Below, in pieces: positions 21,716-34,563 of a stretch of DNA of 64,000 bases (position 1 is the stretch's first letter; each line of letters starts with the position of its first letter). The stretch covers positions 1,488,001-1,552,000 of the forward strand of contig NC_089428.1 of NCBI RefSeq assembly GCF_013426205.1, read 5' to 3'. The stretch comes from Metarhizium brunneum (taxonomy: Eukaryota > Ascomycota > Sordariomycetes > Hypocreales > Clavicipitaceae). The notes beneath the pieces were generated by a model, which saw only the letters and a program-made list of their open reading frames with translations, was not told the origin of the DNA and made no database searches. The translations under genes and the position numbers were made by a program.

Positions 21716-24700
21716 ATGGCCGGTGAGTTTCCACCATGTGTTGCACAGTTCTGCTGCAAACTTCTTTCATGATCTTCTCAGTCCTATTCTTGATTATGTT
21801 ACCAGACATTGTCTTGCATCTATTCATCACAGCTTGGCTAACGCTCAACATCCTGCAGATAACGCCCACGATTCTCGAACCCGGCCAGCTCGATGTGAAG
21901 ATACTGAGCAGGACGATGCATACTTGAGAAATGACGAAACAGTCGAAGCAATAGAAAACGGCGATGGGAGCTTTTCTCCTATGCCTGCAGACGAACAAGC
22001 TGGCTTGCAAGATGGCATGTTGTTACGAGATGTTCCGAAGCGCACAACCTTCTATGATCCTGTCGCGGAACGGCAAATGTCGCAAATGGATGCAAAACTC
22101 TTCTATCAGCGAAGCAAAATTGATCTTCGTAGTGGAACCGCAGGTGCCAGTAGTTGGACTCCTTCAAATCCCAACAGCCCGACACTGGCGTCGGGGTCCC
22201 GACCTGTTACAGAATATGGGGCTGACTCTTTAATTCTTGACCAAGATGGAGGTGGGTTGGCAACCAAATAATCATGAAATGCCCACCAAGTGACTGACAC
22301 ATTCAACAGTTGATGACACCGAAGTTTCCTCTATGCCTCAGAGCTTTGCTCACAATCATCCTGCCACTAGCTCCGGTGCTATTCCCAACTCTAGAAATAG
22401 TCAGAGCGAGGTGAATAATACCAGACTTGCTGCCGAGGGAAGCATGGCCGAATTTCCCAGCAACACTCTTTTCGATACCGAACCTCATGTTACAGCCGAG
22501 CTCAGTGCCATTTCTCAAAACATTCAGAAGGTGTTGGACTTGAGACGAAAGTACATTGCACTGTCGTCTCAAGGGCCAGATGACAATCCTAGAGACCAAT
22601 CCAGCTGGGATATATATCCACCTCCACCTGAACCAGCCTGGGCTCAAACCAAGGGTGGTCGTACCAACTTTCCCGATGCGTTGTCTTCTGCCCAAACAGG
22701 GCATAATGACCACCGTCCTTCTTCCAGCTGGAGAAGGAAACCAGATCTCGATGTTGGAGAGGATTTCAACATGAACGACTTACTACCATTGCCCGGGGAT
22801 GACGGTATGGCCTTCAGACTCGATGATAGTGGCGTTTATCAAGTGTTTGACAGTGATGACGCCACGCTGCCGGCAATCAAAGTTCCAACCATCAGGGAAT
22901 TTTATATGGACCTCGAGAGTATTCTCACGATTTCATCGGATGGGCCCAGCAAGAGCTTCGCATTCCGGAGACTACAATATCTTGAAGCAAAATTCAATTT
23001 ATACGCTCTGCTCAATGAGTACCAAGAAACAGCAGATAGCAAGAAAGTGCCACATCGAGACTTTTACAACGTTCGCAAAGTCGACACTCACGTTCATCAC
23101 TCTGCTTGTATGAATCAGAAGCACCTACTAAGATTCATCAAGAGTAAGATGAAGAAGTATCCAAACGAAGTAGTGCTATTCCGAGATGGCAAACATTTAA
23201 CCCTTGCAGAAGTGTTTGCTAGTATCAATCTTACTGCCTACGATCTGAGTATTGATACACTCGATATGCATGTAAGACCAACATGGTGCCACTGCTGACG
23301 CACAAATGCTTGCAGACACTAACAATCCACTACACTAGGCACATACCGACTCGTTTCACAGATTTGACAAGTTCAATCTCAAGTACAACCCCATCGGAGA
23401 ATCTCGGTTACGAACGATATTCCTTAAGACGGACAATTTTATCCACGGACGATACTTGGCAGAAATTACTAAAGAAGTTATATCGGATTTGGAATCAAGC
23501 AAATATCAAATGGTCGAATGGCGTATTTCCATATATGGCAAGTCCATAGATGAATGGGACAAACTGGCAGCTTGGGTGGTGGATAACAAGCTCTTCTCGC
23601 ACAACGTGCGATGGCTCATTCAGATTCCCCGGCTTTATGATGTCTACAAAGCAAGCGGTCTCATGGAAACGTTTGAGCAGATAGTCAAGAATGTCTTTCA
23701 GCCACTTTTCGAAGTAACGAAAGATCCATCCAGTCACCCCAAACTACATATCTTTCTGCAGCGAGTCATCGGGTTTGACAGCGTCGATGATGAAAGCAAG
23801 GTAGAACGACGGTTGTTCAGAAAATTTCCTGTTCCACAGGTATGGGATTCCAAGCAAAACCCCCCTTATAGCTACTGGATCTACTATTTATTCGCCAATG
23901 TGGCTTCTCTAAACCATTGGCGCAAGAATCGCGGGTTTAATACCCTCGTCATGCGCCCGCACTGTGGCGAAGCAGGCGACAGTGAGCACCTCGCAGTAGC
24001 CCTTCTCTCATGTCACAGTATTAGCCACGGACTATTACTCCGCAAGGTTCCTCTGCTACAATACGCGTTTTATTTAGAGCAAATAGGAATTGCTATGTCG
24101 CCTCTCAGCAACAATGCCCTTTTCCTGGCATATGAACGGAACCCATTTCACCAGTACTTCAGACGTGGGCTGAATGTTTCACTCTCCACAGACGACCCAT
24201 TGCAATTTGCGTTTACCAAAGAGCCGCTCATAGAGGAGTATGCAGTCGCCGCGCAGATCTATAAGCTTAGCTCTGTGGATATGTGCGAACTGGCAAAAAA
24301 TTCAGTCAAGCAAAGCGGATATGAAGCATCCATTAAAAGGATGTGGCTTGGACATAATTTTGAAAAACCAGGCAAGGATGGAAATATGATGGTCAAGACC
24401 AACGTCCCCGATCGCCGAGAAGAATTCCGATATCACACCTTACTTCAAGAGAGAGACGTGTAAGTATTCCCAAGCCGGAGCCAAGATACTGAGTGTAAAA
24501 TTTTCGAGATTCGTGTCTGACCTCGTCACAGATTACGGCGATATGTGGCATATGATGGAACTAAAGAACCGAGCTCGACCGTGACAGCAGATATAGCCGC
24601 CTATAGAGCAGCCTCTCGGGCGGACGAGCCGTTAAAACTGGCAGGAATTGGCGAGAATACGCTTTGGGCTCAGGCTAGGGCTACAAGCGTGGGCGTCAAA

Positions 24701-24910
24701 TCTCCCCTCAACGGCGAAGCCAGCTGCGACTCCGGAAGGGGTCCACATGCTATGGCAGATTTACACTTATCTGGAAGCGACCCTAGATTGTTCCCCGGAA
24801 TTTTTACTCGGGATCACCGGTCTGAGAGTCTGCGAAGCTTGCAACAGGCCGATGAATGGGTCGTTGACTCAAGTGGGGCGCCTGGGGATGACGACGAAGA
24901 CGAGTTATAA
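21716..24910 (+). CDS. amd1: AMP deaminase
   Basis: Five exons: 21716-21722, 21859-22251, 22310-23271, 23339-24459 and 24532-24910, giving 953 residues. The first exon is just ATGGCCG. It joins the next across a 136 nt intron to give [10 protein letters not shown]. The enzyme deaminates AMP to IMP in cytosolic purine salvage and energy balance. Metal-site and catalytic motifs are complete: [20 protein letters not shown] (about residue 390), [14 protein letters not shown], and [10 protein letters not shown] (about 734). A regulatory, poorly conserved N-terminus of about 250 residues precedes the domain, and the acidic C-terminus ends DDDEDEL. The length fits fungal Amd1 (about 800-1000). All junctions keep frame. 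Confidence 0.96.
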
Positions 24911-25680
24911 AAGTCTCTTGAATCGGTACAAACCTGATGCTAGTCAACCCCTACTAATAGGAGGCTGTGAAGCTACGTTTTGTCAATGACAGCACTTTCG
25001 GTAAACAGAGTGCCAAACTTAGAAGAGAGAGAAGGCGAGCAACCAGGTCGAAGAAGAGTCTGTGAAGCTGAATATAAGGCGAACTGTTGTGAACTAGACG
25101 ATGGACGATTCTGTTCTTGAGCTAGATGCTTGGTTTAACCCACTCCTGAAAAAGAAGTTTTTTTTTCTTTGGGGGGCTAGTTCGGTTATACAGGGACAAT
25201 GTTAAGCAATAGAGCTTATCAGGATCATGAAGTGTTCAATAGCAGTAATCTAAACCCCAGGCATGAACGCCCAACTGAAATGCATTGAATCGCCCACAAC
25301 TATCTGGTTGACATCATACTTTTAATAGCAAGCATAGACTCTTGGACACTCTTGCTAGTTATTTTGGTCGTAATTCGAAGAAGATCTGATTTTCTAATTT
25401 TTCTAATGCAGGGCGTTCCATGCGTCACCGAGGAAGCCATGTCGGCCCACCAAGTCGCGACCACCCCTTGTAAGTTGAGAGTGAGCTTACCTAACCTGCT
25501 GCTCCAACGTCGTCACCACCCACCTCCTCCACCACAATCAACTTACCTGCCTGTACCCATTCCCTCCGCTTGCCTCTCCTTACCTGCCGAGCTCGCGTCA
25601 TTGCAACGCAATATACGAAAAATCCAGGAAACCTTGGTGGTGCGTAGCACACACGCGCCATCTCCCTAGCCGACGCCGAT
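24911..25680. other. Intergenic region, promoter of SLA1
   Basis: About 770 bases. No gene was found. A plus frame from 25352 has an ATG at 25440 but breaks before SLA1 and is pyrimidine-rich over 25500-25580, as expected for a 5' UTR. A T-run near 25158 precedes GGGGGG. Confidence 0.5.
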
Positions 25681-28600
25681 ATGGGATTTCTAGGTGTGTA
25701 CACAACTATTTACGATTATGAACCACGAGCCGAAGGCGAGCTGGCCATTGCCGAAGGTGATGTGCTCTATGTCCTGGAGAAGGGTGAAGATGATGGATGG
25801 TGGAAAGCCAAGAAAAAGGCCGGTATGGAGGATGAAGATGAGCCGGTTGGTTTAGTACCAAATAATTATGTGGAGGAGGTAGGTTCTGCGAAGAGCATTT
25901 CAACTCGAGTGAGACGATCTCATGCCAATAATTCTTGGTATTTTAGGCTCCGATTGTCAGCCATGCCCGCGCTATTTACGAATATACCCGCCAGACAGAT
26001 GAAGAACTTTCTTTTCCTGAAGAAGCCGTACTGCAAGTGTTCGACACGTCCGACCCTGACTGGATACTTGTTGGTCTTGACGGCGAGTATGGGTTCGTTC
26101 CATCAAACTACATTGAGATGCAAGAAGGCACAACCCAAGACTCTCCAAGCTTGCCTGCGCCACCCGCATTGCCAGTAAGGCCTCACTCGGTAGCCGCACC
26201 GAAAGAATCACCGTCCAACACAACTTCGTCCCTGTCGACACCGGCGGCTGCTTTAGCAAGTGTCATCCAAGGAAAAGCCAGGGCGTCGACGCAAAACCCA
26301 TCCTCACCGCCTACCCAACAGCCGACAGGATACCAGACACAACATGACGATTCTCGTCCGTCAGAGGATCGTGAGGATAACCCCGAGCCTCGTTCTCCGG
26401 CGCTGCCTTCCCGTCCCCGACCCACAAGCACAATTGATGATACCCCGGAGCGCTCATCTTCTCGACTAGAGGCACGCGAGGCTCAGCTGACAGAGGAACC
26501 ATATCGAACACCTGGAGGGTTCCACATGTACAATATCAACGAAATGGTGTCTGTGATGGGCAAACGGAAGAAAATGCCTACAACCTTGGGCATTAATTTA
26601 GGCACAGGCACAATTCTCATTGCTCCTGAACGTGCTGAAGACGACCCTCCACAAGAATGGGCTGCGGAAAGGATGACGCATTACTCCAGGGAGGGCAAGC
26701 ATGTTTTCATGGAACTCGTCCGTCCCAGTAAAAGCATCGACTTCCACGCTGGCGCCAAAGATACAGCGGAAGAAATTGTGGCAGCCCTAGGTGAACTCTC
26801 TGGTGCAGTGCGTGCTGAAGGTTTACGAGAGGTGATTATGGCGAGCTCGCAACGCAGGCAACACAAAGGGCATGTTCTGTATGATTTTATGGCACAGGGG
26901 GATGATGAAGTTACTGTTGCAGCTGGTGATGACGTTGTCATCATTGATGATTCCAAGAGTGAAGATTGGTGGCAGGTCCGACGAGTGAAGAATGGCAAAG
27001 AGGGCGTCGTACCCAGCAGCTATATCGAAATATCCGGAATCACGTCTCCACCGGCTTCAAGCAATTCTGGGATCGACTCTGCTAGGGCAACTGTAGAGCA
27101 AAACCGGCTCGAGGAGATAAGGTTAACCAAAGAGGCCATAAGAGCAAGCAAGGAGCCTCAGCAGGTAGGACATGGGACGCCTCTCCCTGAAAGAGGTAGC
27201 AGCCTTGTAGCCGGAGAAAATGGTAATAATTCGAGGCAACAGCGAAGCCGGCGGGAAAACGGACGCAACGAAGTCGGAAATCATCACAAATCAAAATCAA
27301 GTTTGTCAATCCCCCAGGACTTCTCTAATGAATAAGATATAATCGAATTAACATTAACCCTAGAGCCTGACATTTCTAAGTTACGAACATGGACCGATAG
27401 ATCAGGCTCCTTCAGCGTTGAGGCACAGTTCCTCGGGCTCAAAGACGGGAAGATCCACTTACACAAATTGAACGGAGTCAAAATTGCGGTTCCGATTGCG
27501 AAAATGTCACGCGAGGACCTGGAATACGTTGAGAATGTAACTGGCATTTCTTTGGATGACGACAAACCATTAGCGGATGTCAAAAGGACGAAATTGATGG
27601 ACAGACGGCCTGCCGAGGTCGGCGCATCGGTTAGCAAGAATCCCAAGCCAGAGTATGACTGGTTTCAATTTTTTCTTTCTTGCGACGTTCCAGTTGGATT
27701 ATGCGAACGATACGCCCAAGCCTTTACAAAGGATTCCATGGATGAAAGTGTACTTCCCGACGTTAACGCCACAATCCTTCGAACGCTCGGTCTGAGGGAG
27801 GGAGACATAATCAAAGTCATGCGCACATTAGACATGAAGTTTGGCCGAGAACGTAACGTTCAAGACTCCGAAGCAAATGCCGGGGGGCTCTTCTCTGGCC
27901 CGGGGGGCGCTCTTCGAAACAATACTAGAAAAGGACGACCTGCGCCGGCGGTGCAAACAAGCGACGTGGTAGATGCTGCTGCCTTCTCCAAGGATGACGT
28001 TGGATCGCCTGGTCCTAGTTCTCAGAATGCTGCATCTCCTTCTGGGACTGGTCCCACCAGGACTGACAACAAAAAAAGTGGTTTTGATGATGATGCCTGG
28101 GACGTGAAGCCGAGCAGTTTCCCTGCAGGCACCACAGACAAACCAGCAAAGCCTGTTGCTGCAGCGCCTGCAATGCAGCCAACAACAGCCTCGAACTCAG
28201 GTGTTACGCTGACTGGCTCAATTAAGGAGTTGTCGCTATTGACAGAGCCCCTTCAGCCAAGCAAGGTGGAAGCGGTATCTGCTGCAGAGCTACGCCAACC
28301 AGTTGAGCAGAAGGAGGAACCCTCAGCACAGAATCTTCCTAGCGTGAGTCCGACATTTTTCTCAACTGTGCCCAGCTCTAACGGAACCGGCCCTCTTGCC
28401 TCGCAAGCTATTACTGGGATCCCTCCAAGGCTTGCGAGACAGCGGCCTGCACCCCCATCAATATCACCAAACCAGACCTCTTTGGTATCGCCGCCCCCGC
28501 AAAGGCCGTTATCAGCACCTCACTCGGCCCAGTCAGCTACTTTCTCGCCTCCAGCCTTGGCACCTCAGATGACTGGCTCTGTCCAAGGACAAGTAGCACC

Positions 28601-29201
28601 TCCAGGCCAAAGCCTCGGCGATATTGCCCAAGCCAGGTTGCAACAACAGTACACCTCCCAGTTTCAACAGTTGCAGCCTGCCATGACTGGTTATATCAGC
28701 GTCCAGCCACCGGGCATAACATCCTTCTCTGCTGGCATTCCAGGGCAGCAACAATTCATGCATCCTATGACGACAGGCATTCCCGGGAATCTCAATCGTC
28801 AGGCTCAATTTGTGCCAATTCAAACTCAACCGACAGGGTACCAAGCATCATTCCCATCTTCAATTTCAGGATTTCCACAAGGTATGGCGGCGACTGGCAA
28901 CATAAATAGCTTCTTACCCCAAGCATTAGAACCACAACGTACAGGAGTTCAAGGCATACAGCCTCAACAGACCAGTATAGCAGGTGGCAGTAGCTTTGTA
29001 CAACCATTGCAGCCTCAAAAAACAGGGCCTCCGCCTCCGGTTCGCTTCGGAATCTCTTCAGATCCGAAAAAGCTCACTCCCCAGCAAACTGGTAGACGAG
29101 CCAACTTATCTCAAGCAAGTAAGTGCAGAACGCAGTCATCCAAAAAATATTATGTGTCTTATCTAATTGTTAAAGCTCCTGACAATCCTTTCGGTTTTTA
29201 A
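25681..29201 (+). CDS. sla1: Endocytic actin-assembly protein Sla1
   Basis: Four exons: 25681-25878, 25947-27300, 27364-29118 and 29176-29201, 1110 residues. Sla1 links cargo, clathrin and the Pan1/End3 complex to Arp2/3-driven actin at cortical patches. Domains in order: SH3 (residues 1-66), SH3 (about 70-125), the Sla1-type middle region with VSVMGKRKKMPTTLGIN, a third SH3 (about 372-428; LYDFMAQGDDEVTV), SHD1 (about 518-585; VRT-like LRTWTDRSGSF, LEYVENVTGI), SHD2 SAM-like (about 609-675; WFQFFLSCDVPVGLCERYAQ), a Pro/Gln-rich tail with LxxQxTG phosphorylation repeats, and the end NLSQATPDNPFGF. The last exon is 26 nt. Intron 2 uses a GTTTGT donor, chosen because it alone restores the SHD1 frame. 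Confidence 0.96.
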
Positions 29202-30010
29202 TGCCTAATTTACACAGTGCTGGTTCCTGGAGCAGCTCATTTGTTTTATGTCAGCAGCTCTGACATGTCATCTTGCCGTTGAATTGCAGTTAAGTGTTTC
29301 CTTATTCGCCATGTCGGGCGCCAATTAAATGAAACACCATTTCTCGTGCAATGGGTTTAAATCGCCTTGCGTACTCGCACCCAAAAATTGTGGCTATTAA
29401 GCATTATAGATAGCGTACGACTTTCTTTCCGTTCTTATTTGTTGACTAAAATCTGGATGGGGTAGCCTTCAGATATATCCGATCTCTCTCCATTTGACCG
29501 CCACGCTATACAGTTTTGATTCTCTTATCGCAAGAGCGTTTAATGGCGGCACGTACCGATGTTCTATTCTTTTTCGTTGGACACGGAACGGTGATTCGAT
29601 ACAATTTGTACATATTATGCGATCGCAGTGGACAAGATTTAATGACTACTACATTCACCAATATATATTAAGAAGACGCAGATGAGGACACAGGTGTTTC
29701 CTTGTGCGTCCCTGTCGTTTAAAGGTCAAATGCCCAACGTTCAGCAATAGGATCAGCTACACATTGATACTCTAATCATCGTATCATCGGATATAAATAG
29801 AGCAGTCAAAGTCGTATTGGCTAAGCTTCCATTCTAATACAAAAACAGCTAAGACTGACCGTTGCTTTGTGTATCTAGAACCATGTATTCAAAATCCGGG
29901 AAACATCAGAAGCATCGAAACCTGCATGGACGGGCATTATATACAGGCTGAGGGGCTGTCGAATCGGGAGGCATGATGAAAGAGAACTTGATATGTTCAA
30001 TGCCCTTCAC
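29202..30010. other. Convergent 3' region between SLA1 and the TLC gene
   Basis: About 0.8 kb between two gene ends. Frames here are short (29494-29685 plus) and without domains. Nothing else was noticed. Confidence 0.5.
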
Positions 30011-31066
30011 TTAAGCCTTTCGTCGATGTAGATTCGCGGATCCACTAGAGACGGCAGATGCAACAGAAGACATGTCAACTTCCACCTCAGTCTGCGGTTG
30101 CTGGCCGGGTTCGAAACGCTTGCGAACGGCCTTGATCATCATGATGAACCAATAAAAGTTCAGGCCATTGAGAGTAAGGTTGCTTGCCAGGTAAACAGCC
30201 CCAAGCCACGGCGGTATGGTGGAGACATCGGTTGCAAACTGCATGGTCATCAAATGTAGTGATGAGGGAGAAGGGTGCCCGTTTATTGCGCTCCAGATAT
30301 CCCGGAATACCATGACTGACTGGTATGTACCGTATATCAACCGACATGAGAAGAAGCTAGATAAGAGGAGAAATCCGTTGTATAGTTGAGCCTTCGATCC
30401 CGTCATGCCAAGCTTGTCCATGAACCAGTGAATGTTTAGAAAGGGTGTCGACAGCTCCCAAAGAATGAAAATGCATCCATAATAGTTAACAAATGGCCGC
30501 TGTGGAAAGTTAGCAAGTCCATCATCCTCAAAAACTTACTTTGCGTTTCTGTCATTAGAGATGAGTCGGGGGTATTGCCTTACAAAACCAAGGGAGAAGA
30601 CGAGCAAAGCCGCAATCGCATGTGCCAGAGTCCCAAGTCCAAATACATCCAGGTTCATGCTGGTGACGATGAGGTCCCATACAAAATACCCTGCGGCTAG
30701 AGCCTGAATCATGCTTGTCGCCCCTGTATACCCCCATATACGCTCTTCCCATGACATTTCCCTCCTCTCATCATCTGCGATCATGACCCAGATTGCCAGA
30801 CCATTGATCAGTGTGGCTTGGATCATCGATACGACATGTGCATCCCAGTTCAGGCGTCTCTTCCGAGGCATTGTTCTGTAGTACTTTGGTGCTAGAATCT
30901 GAGATACAATTGGCGAAATCGGGTAGAAAATAACGGAGTAGAACAATGCGCCGAGGATAATTTCGTGTATGTGCAAGGACAATGTTGGCAGACTCAGCCA
31001 GTCGCACCAGGGCTGTACCATTTTAACCAACCATGGCAGTGGTTCGATGAAGAATGGGTCCTTCAT
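30011..31066 (-). CDS. TLC-domain multi-pass membrane protein
   Basis: Two exons on the minus strand, 31066-30584 and 30499-30011, 323 residues. The 84 nt intron has a GTAAGG donor and CCACAG acceptor and joins FSLGF to RPFVNYYG in phase 0. About six to seven hydrophobic helices are seen, with the TLC hallmarks: WDAHVVSMIQATLINGLAIW, GYFVWDLIVTSMNLDVFGLG, LAHAIAALLVFSLGF, and FILWELSTPFLNIHWFMDKL. The TLC family includes ceramide synthases, TRAM and the TMEM56/Tlc4 group. The N-terminus lacks the Lag1p lipid-synthesis motif, and the size and the ELSTPFLN box fit the Tlc4/TMEM56 group better. It probably acts in ER or plasma-membrane lipid handling, but the activity is not known. The C-terminus is Ser-rich and cytosolic. 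Confidence 0.88.
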
Positions 31067-32744
31067 GTTATAATGATTGTCTCCGGGCCTCCTCCACGCT
31101 CACTGATTCCTTTTGTCTTGGCTATATACGGGTGCTGCTCTTGAGCGCGGTTGGAACGGGCTTCCGATGCGTTGAGCAGGTACCAAATAGACGACAATAT
31201 GGGAGTTTTGGCGATAATAGTTGGGTGCCTGGGTAGCTATGCTTCGGTAGTGGTATGTCACCAGGCAGGACGATAGGGGATGGATGTGTGCAAGTTTGCT
31301 CTTCGTAATATCGCCTTGCCTGGCAATATATATTGGTCCGCGTCTTGGGCCTGTTAGGCTTACTAGCCATCAAATCAGTATACGTCTAGTCCCACGTAAG
31401 GTGCTGCGGGTCCGGTGGCAGTGGGTTCAGGGTGCTGTCCGGGCCAGATTTGTTGGGGAAGTCCTGCACGTGAGGTCTCCGCCTGGCTGTGTCATGGGTT
31501 ATGAATCGATACTTCCAGCTGTCCAAGATCCCGAGACTCCACAGTGCACGGAACTCTGGTGACAAACAAAACATCAGAAAGCCTCGGCGTTGACGTTGCT
31601 GCTTCAATGTTGGCTTCGATTACGTCTCGTCAAGCAATGAGTCTGCCGCTTTCACACACATTCCACCTTACTTTTTCCTTATATGCTCGGATGGTGGTCC
31701 TTCGTGGTTGTTCGTTATCTTCAGTTGTCACTACATGGTCAACTAGTGCGCCCCGGGATCACGAACTGGTGTTTGGGCGGGATGTCTGGTGCTGCTGGTA
31801 CACGATCTGACTTTTCTGTGAGGCCGGGTGCTGTCTTTGTCGTGGCATATGCCTCGCTGTGGCGCGCTAAGTGTAACAATATACGTATTTCCTCTGGTGT
31901 CGTGACCACCAGTACTGCTCCTTTCGGTGTCGACTCGCGCCTGGTAGAGAGAGCATGTCGGAGCGAATAAGCAGGTCTGGTCAGGTTGATGCCACTATGT
32001 CCGTGTGATGCCGAGGCGGGATGCAGAACGCTCCTTGAGCCATCGAGGACTGAGCATAGTATATTGGCCCAGGTGCTTGTGGCTCTGTGCTTACTCGGAC
32101 CTTATTCAATAGGTACTTTAACCAACCCTTTTTGTGTCTTGCCTCCAAGCTCCTTACATGCCTACTTGATCTTGGTACCTGGGTAGGTAGCTGTTCCTGC
32201 GCCGTGTGTTCCCCTTTTCTTACGACGGTGGACACGCAAAACTTCCGCTTGTCGTAATAGAAGCACTGTTATCGAGGCAGGGAGTCTAGCATAACGAAAG
32301 ACATGCGAGGAGGGCTATGGACGAGGGCAGATAGATGACCAACAAAGAAGGCTGGCGAAGGGAAGTAATGACCAGGGCAGCAATAGCAATGCGAAAACAC
32401 AGGAACACAGCTGAAAAACATGACTGTGATATAGGGTAGGTGGAGGCTGTGACGGACATATATCCGCTGATTGGGAGGAAATTGCGGTCCACTTGCGTCC
32501 ACCAAACTTGATCTGTTGTTCATTCACCGGTGTAGCCAACCACACACTTCAAAACCAAATACCGGTACATGTTGACTGAAAATACATAGCCTGATATTAC
32601 AGACTCGGGAAAAGGCCGCCTTTATATTAAATAAGCCGTGGCTGCACTTGAACACCACTAGCTGGCTGCGTGTACAGGCAGCTGCGAGACAATAAACCAG
32701 GCAAGTGATATGGTTCCAGCGCTCGGCACTTAATTCTGAGATAG

Positions 32745-32777
<33 letters not shown>

Positions 32778-32852
32778 AAGACAATTCGACCTGAGCCACG
32801 GCGCTAAAAAGGCAGCACCTGTTGCCTGCATGCCACAGCCAACTCATTCAAC
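31067..32852. other. Long divergent intergenic region
   Basis: About 1.8 kb between the divergent TLC and COG8 genes. Overlapping frames on both strands (31284-31562, 31544-31970, 31981-32235, 32269-32545) show no domain, and their ATGs lack support. A (CA)n tract lies at 32745-32773. The segment 31400-32000 is GC-richer than the flanks. No gene was seen. Confidence 0.45.
32745..32773. repeat. (AC)n microsatellite upstream of COG8
   Basis: About 14 uninterrupted AC units lie roughly 80 bases before the COG8 start codon, so probably within the promoter or 5' UTR. Such tracts vary in length between strains and can serve as markers. Confidence 0.95.
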
Positions 32853-34124
32853 ATGGCAGAGGCCTTGAGCGATCGTCTCCTGGGACAGGGAAAAGCACTT
32901 GATGCGACCGTATTGTCTTATCTGACCTACCTGGCGGGACAATCAGTCGAGTCCATACGAACCACAGAACCACAACAACTCTCACAAGCGTCAAATTCGT
33001 TGCTACTATCCGTGCAATCATTGTCCAAAAAATCACATAGGCCCATTGTCGAATCAGCCGCTAGTCACTCAGCGCTACGCCAGCTATTTGCCCTACTGGC
33101 CAAAAGAACAGGCGAACTGACGCATACAGTTCCAAGGCTTGATCAGGAGGCAGAACTATTCTCTTCCGAGTTTGGCAAAGCCAGCGAGAACAGCAGCATC
33201 ACAGAGCGGAAGAAGGCACTCCGTCTCCTACAGAATGGGGAGAGACTAGTCGATATGATGGAGCTCCCACAGCTTCTCAACTCTGCTGTCACATCCAGCC
33301 CGGTCAGTTACTCGTCTAGTCTCGACCTGTATGCACATGTTCGTCGCCTTGCATCCCTATACCCATCCTCGCCTCTTGTCGCATCGGTGCTGGACGAGGC
33401 AAATTCAGCCATTAGGCGAATGGCAGTCGACCTAATAGCTACGTTACAAACACCCAATCTCAAACTCGCTCCAAGCCTCCGTACGATGGGCTGGCTCAAA
33501 CGAATTGTCCCCGAGCTTGTTACCAATATCCAAACAGAGGAATCCCTGCCTGCGATATTCCTCGTGTGTCGACTTAGCACACTGATTGCCACCCTAGACG
33601 CACTGGACCCTCTAAAACAACTGGCAGATGAGGAGCGCATACGAGACGTCAAGATATCTCAAGCATGGTCCGGGGGCCAGCACACCGAGCGGTATCTCAA
33701 GCGTTTCATAGAAGTATTTCGCGAACACAGTTTCGGCATGATATCGGTTTCCAAAAGCGTGGATTCCAGTTTTTCCCATTCTGATAGCGCAGCAACCGAC
33801 CCGATGAATCCTCTGCCAAGTGTCCTTACTAGCTTTCCGTTGCACCTGATAGGTCTTCTGATGGACACCTTACAAACGTACCTACCCGTCATCAAAGACC
33901 AAGCCTCAAGAGAAAGCATTATGACACAAGTTTTGTATTGTGCTGGAAGTTTGGGTCGGCTAGGCGCGGACTTTGGTATGTTTCTGTCAGCTATCGGAAT
34001 GGCGGAATGGGTAGAGCTGGTTAAACGACACAGGCTGTTAGCAGGCCGACTTGAGTCCGTCATTGGCGAACATCGGACCAGCCAGACTACTCCCACCAGT
34101 TTGGTTATTAGAGATATGCATTAA
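32853..34124 (+). CDS. cog8: Conserved oligomeric Golgi complex subunit 8
   Basis: Single exon, 423 residues. COG is an eight-subunit tether for retrograde vesicles within the Golgi, and Cog8 bridges the two lobes. The start MAEALSDRLLGQGKALDATV is followed by helical bundles with ELTHTVPRLDQEAE. The strongest family motifs are in the C-terminal half: YLKRFIEVFREHSFGMISV, PLPSVLTSFPLHLIGLLMDT, and ESIMTQVLYCAGSLGRLGAD. No intron is needed. It is shorter than animal Cog8 (about 610) but ends shortly after the conserved block, as other fungal members do. Confidence 0.9.
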   Translation: MAEALSDRLLGQGKALDATVLSYLTYLAGQSVESIRTTEPQQLSQASNSLLLSVQSLSKKSHRPIVESAASHSALRQLFALLAKRTGELTHTVPRLDQEAELFSSEFGKASENSSITERKKALRLLQNGERLVDMMELPQLLNSAVTSSPVSYSSSLDLYAHVRRLASLYPSSPLVASVLDEANSAIRRMAVDLIATLQTPNLKLAPSLRTMGWLKRIVPELVTNIQTEESLPAIFLVCRLSTLIATLDALDPLKQLADEERIRDVKISQAWSGGQHTERYLKRFIEVFREHSFGMISVSKSVDSSFSHSDSAATDPMNPLPSVLTSFPLHLIGLLMDTLQTYLPVIKDQASRESIMTQVLYCAGSLGRLGADFGMFLSAIGMAEWVELVKRHRLLAGRLESVIGEHRTSQTTPTSLVIRDMH

Positions 34125-34563
34125 ATGGTATTTAGGTTGACCGGTCAAGTATTGATGTTCACGCGTGGCCCCTGTTTTTGGTTAGAGCGATAAAGCACAA
34201 GCGGACTTTTCATACATCTACGGAGAAATTTAAGTTATTTTGTTTTTGAACTTCTCCCTGGAGCTTTCTCCCTAGAGCTTCTAAAAGTTGAGCCCTATAA
34301 CGTGGTGCTGTTGCCAGGCTACCTATCTAGTACCTAATTTACCTAGTACTAAGTACCTACTGGATAAGTAGATATTAAGTACCTTTTCAATGCAGGGGTA
34401 CCGCACTTCTCACGTAAGCCTGTGGTTGATTTGGCCGCGGCTCCATCCGCCTGCGTACTCCACGTGCTCTCATCACAGAGCAGCAAGTTCTTTGCCAGAC
34501 GTATCCATCCAGTGATCTTGTGTGTAGAGCCTACAACACAATGGGAAATTCCTTTTCAGTGAA
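34125..34563. other. Intergenic region with palindromic tract
   Basis: It carries the COG8 3' end and the HEM25 promoter. A TACCTAGTACTAAGTACC-type tract lies at about 34318-34385. No gene was seen. Confidence 0.6.
34318..34385. repeat. TACCTAGTAC/AAGTACC palindromic tract
   Basis: Overlapping CCTATCTAGTACCTA, TTTACCTAGTACTAAGTACC and AGTAGATATTAAGTACC words. This is the same class as the tracts at 858-925 and about 15 kb, here in the COG8-HEM25 spacer. Confidence 0.65.

Noticed and set aside
30103..30125. GGGTTCGAAAC resembling a tRNA T-loop box
   Set aside because: It lies within the TLC gene exon with no cloverleaf around it.
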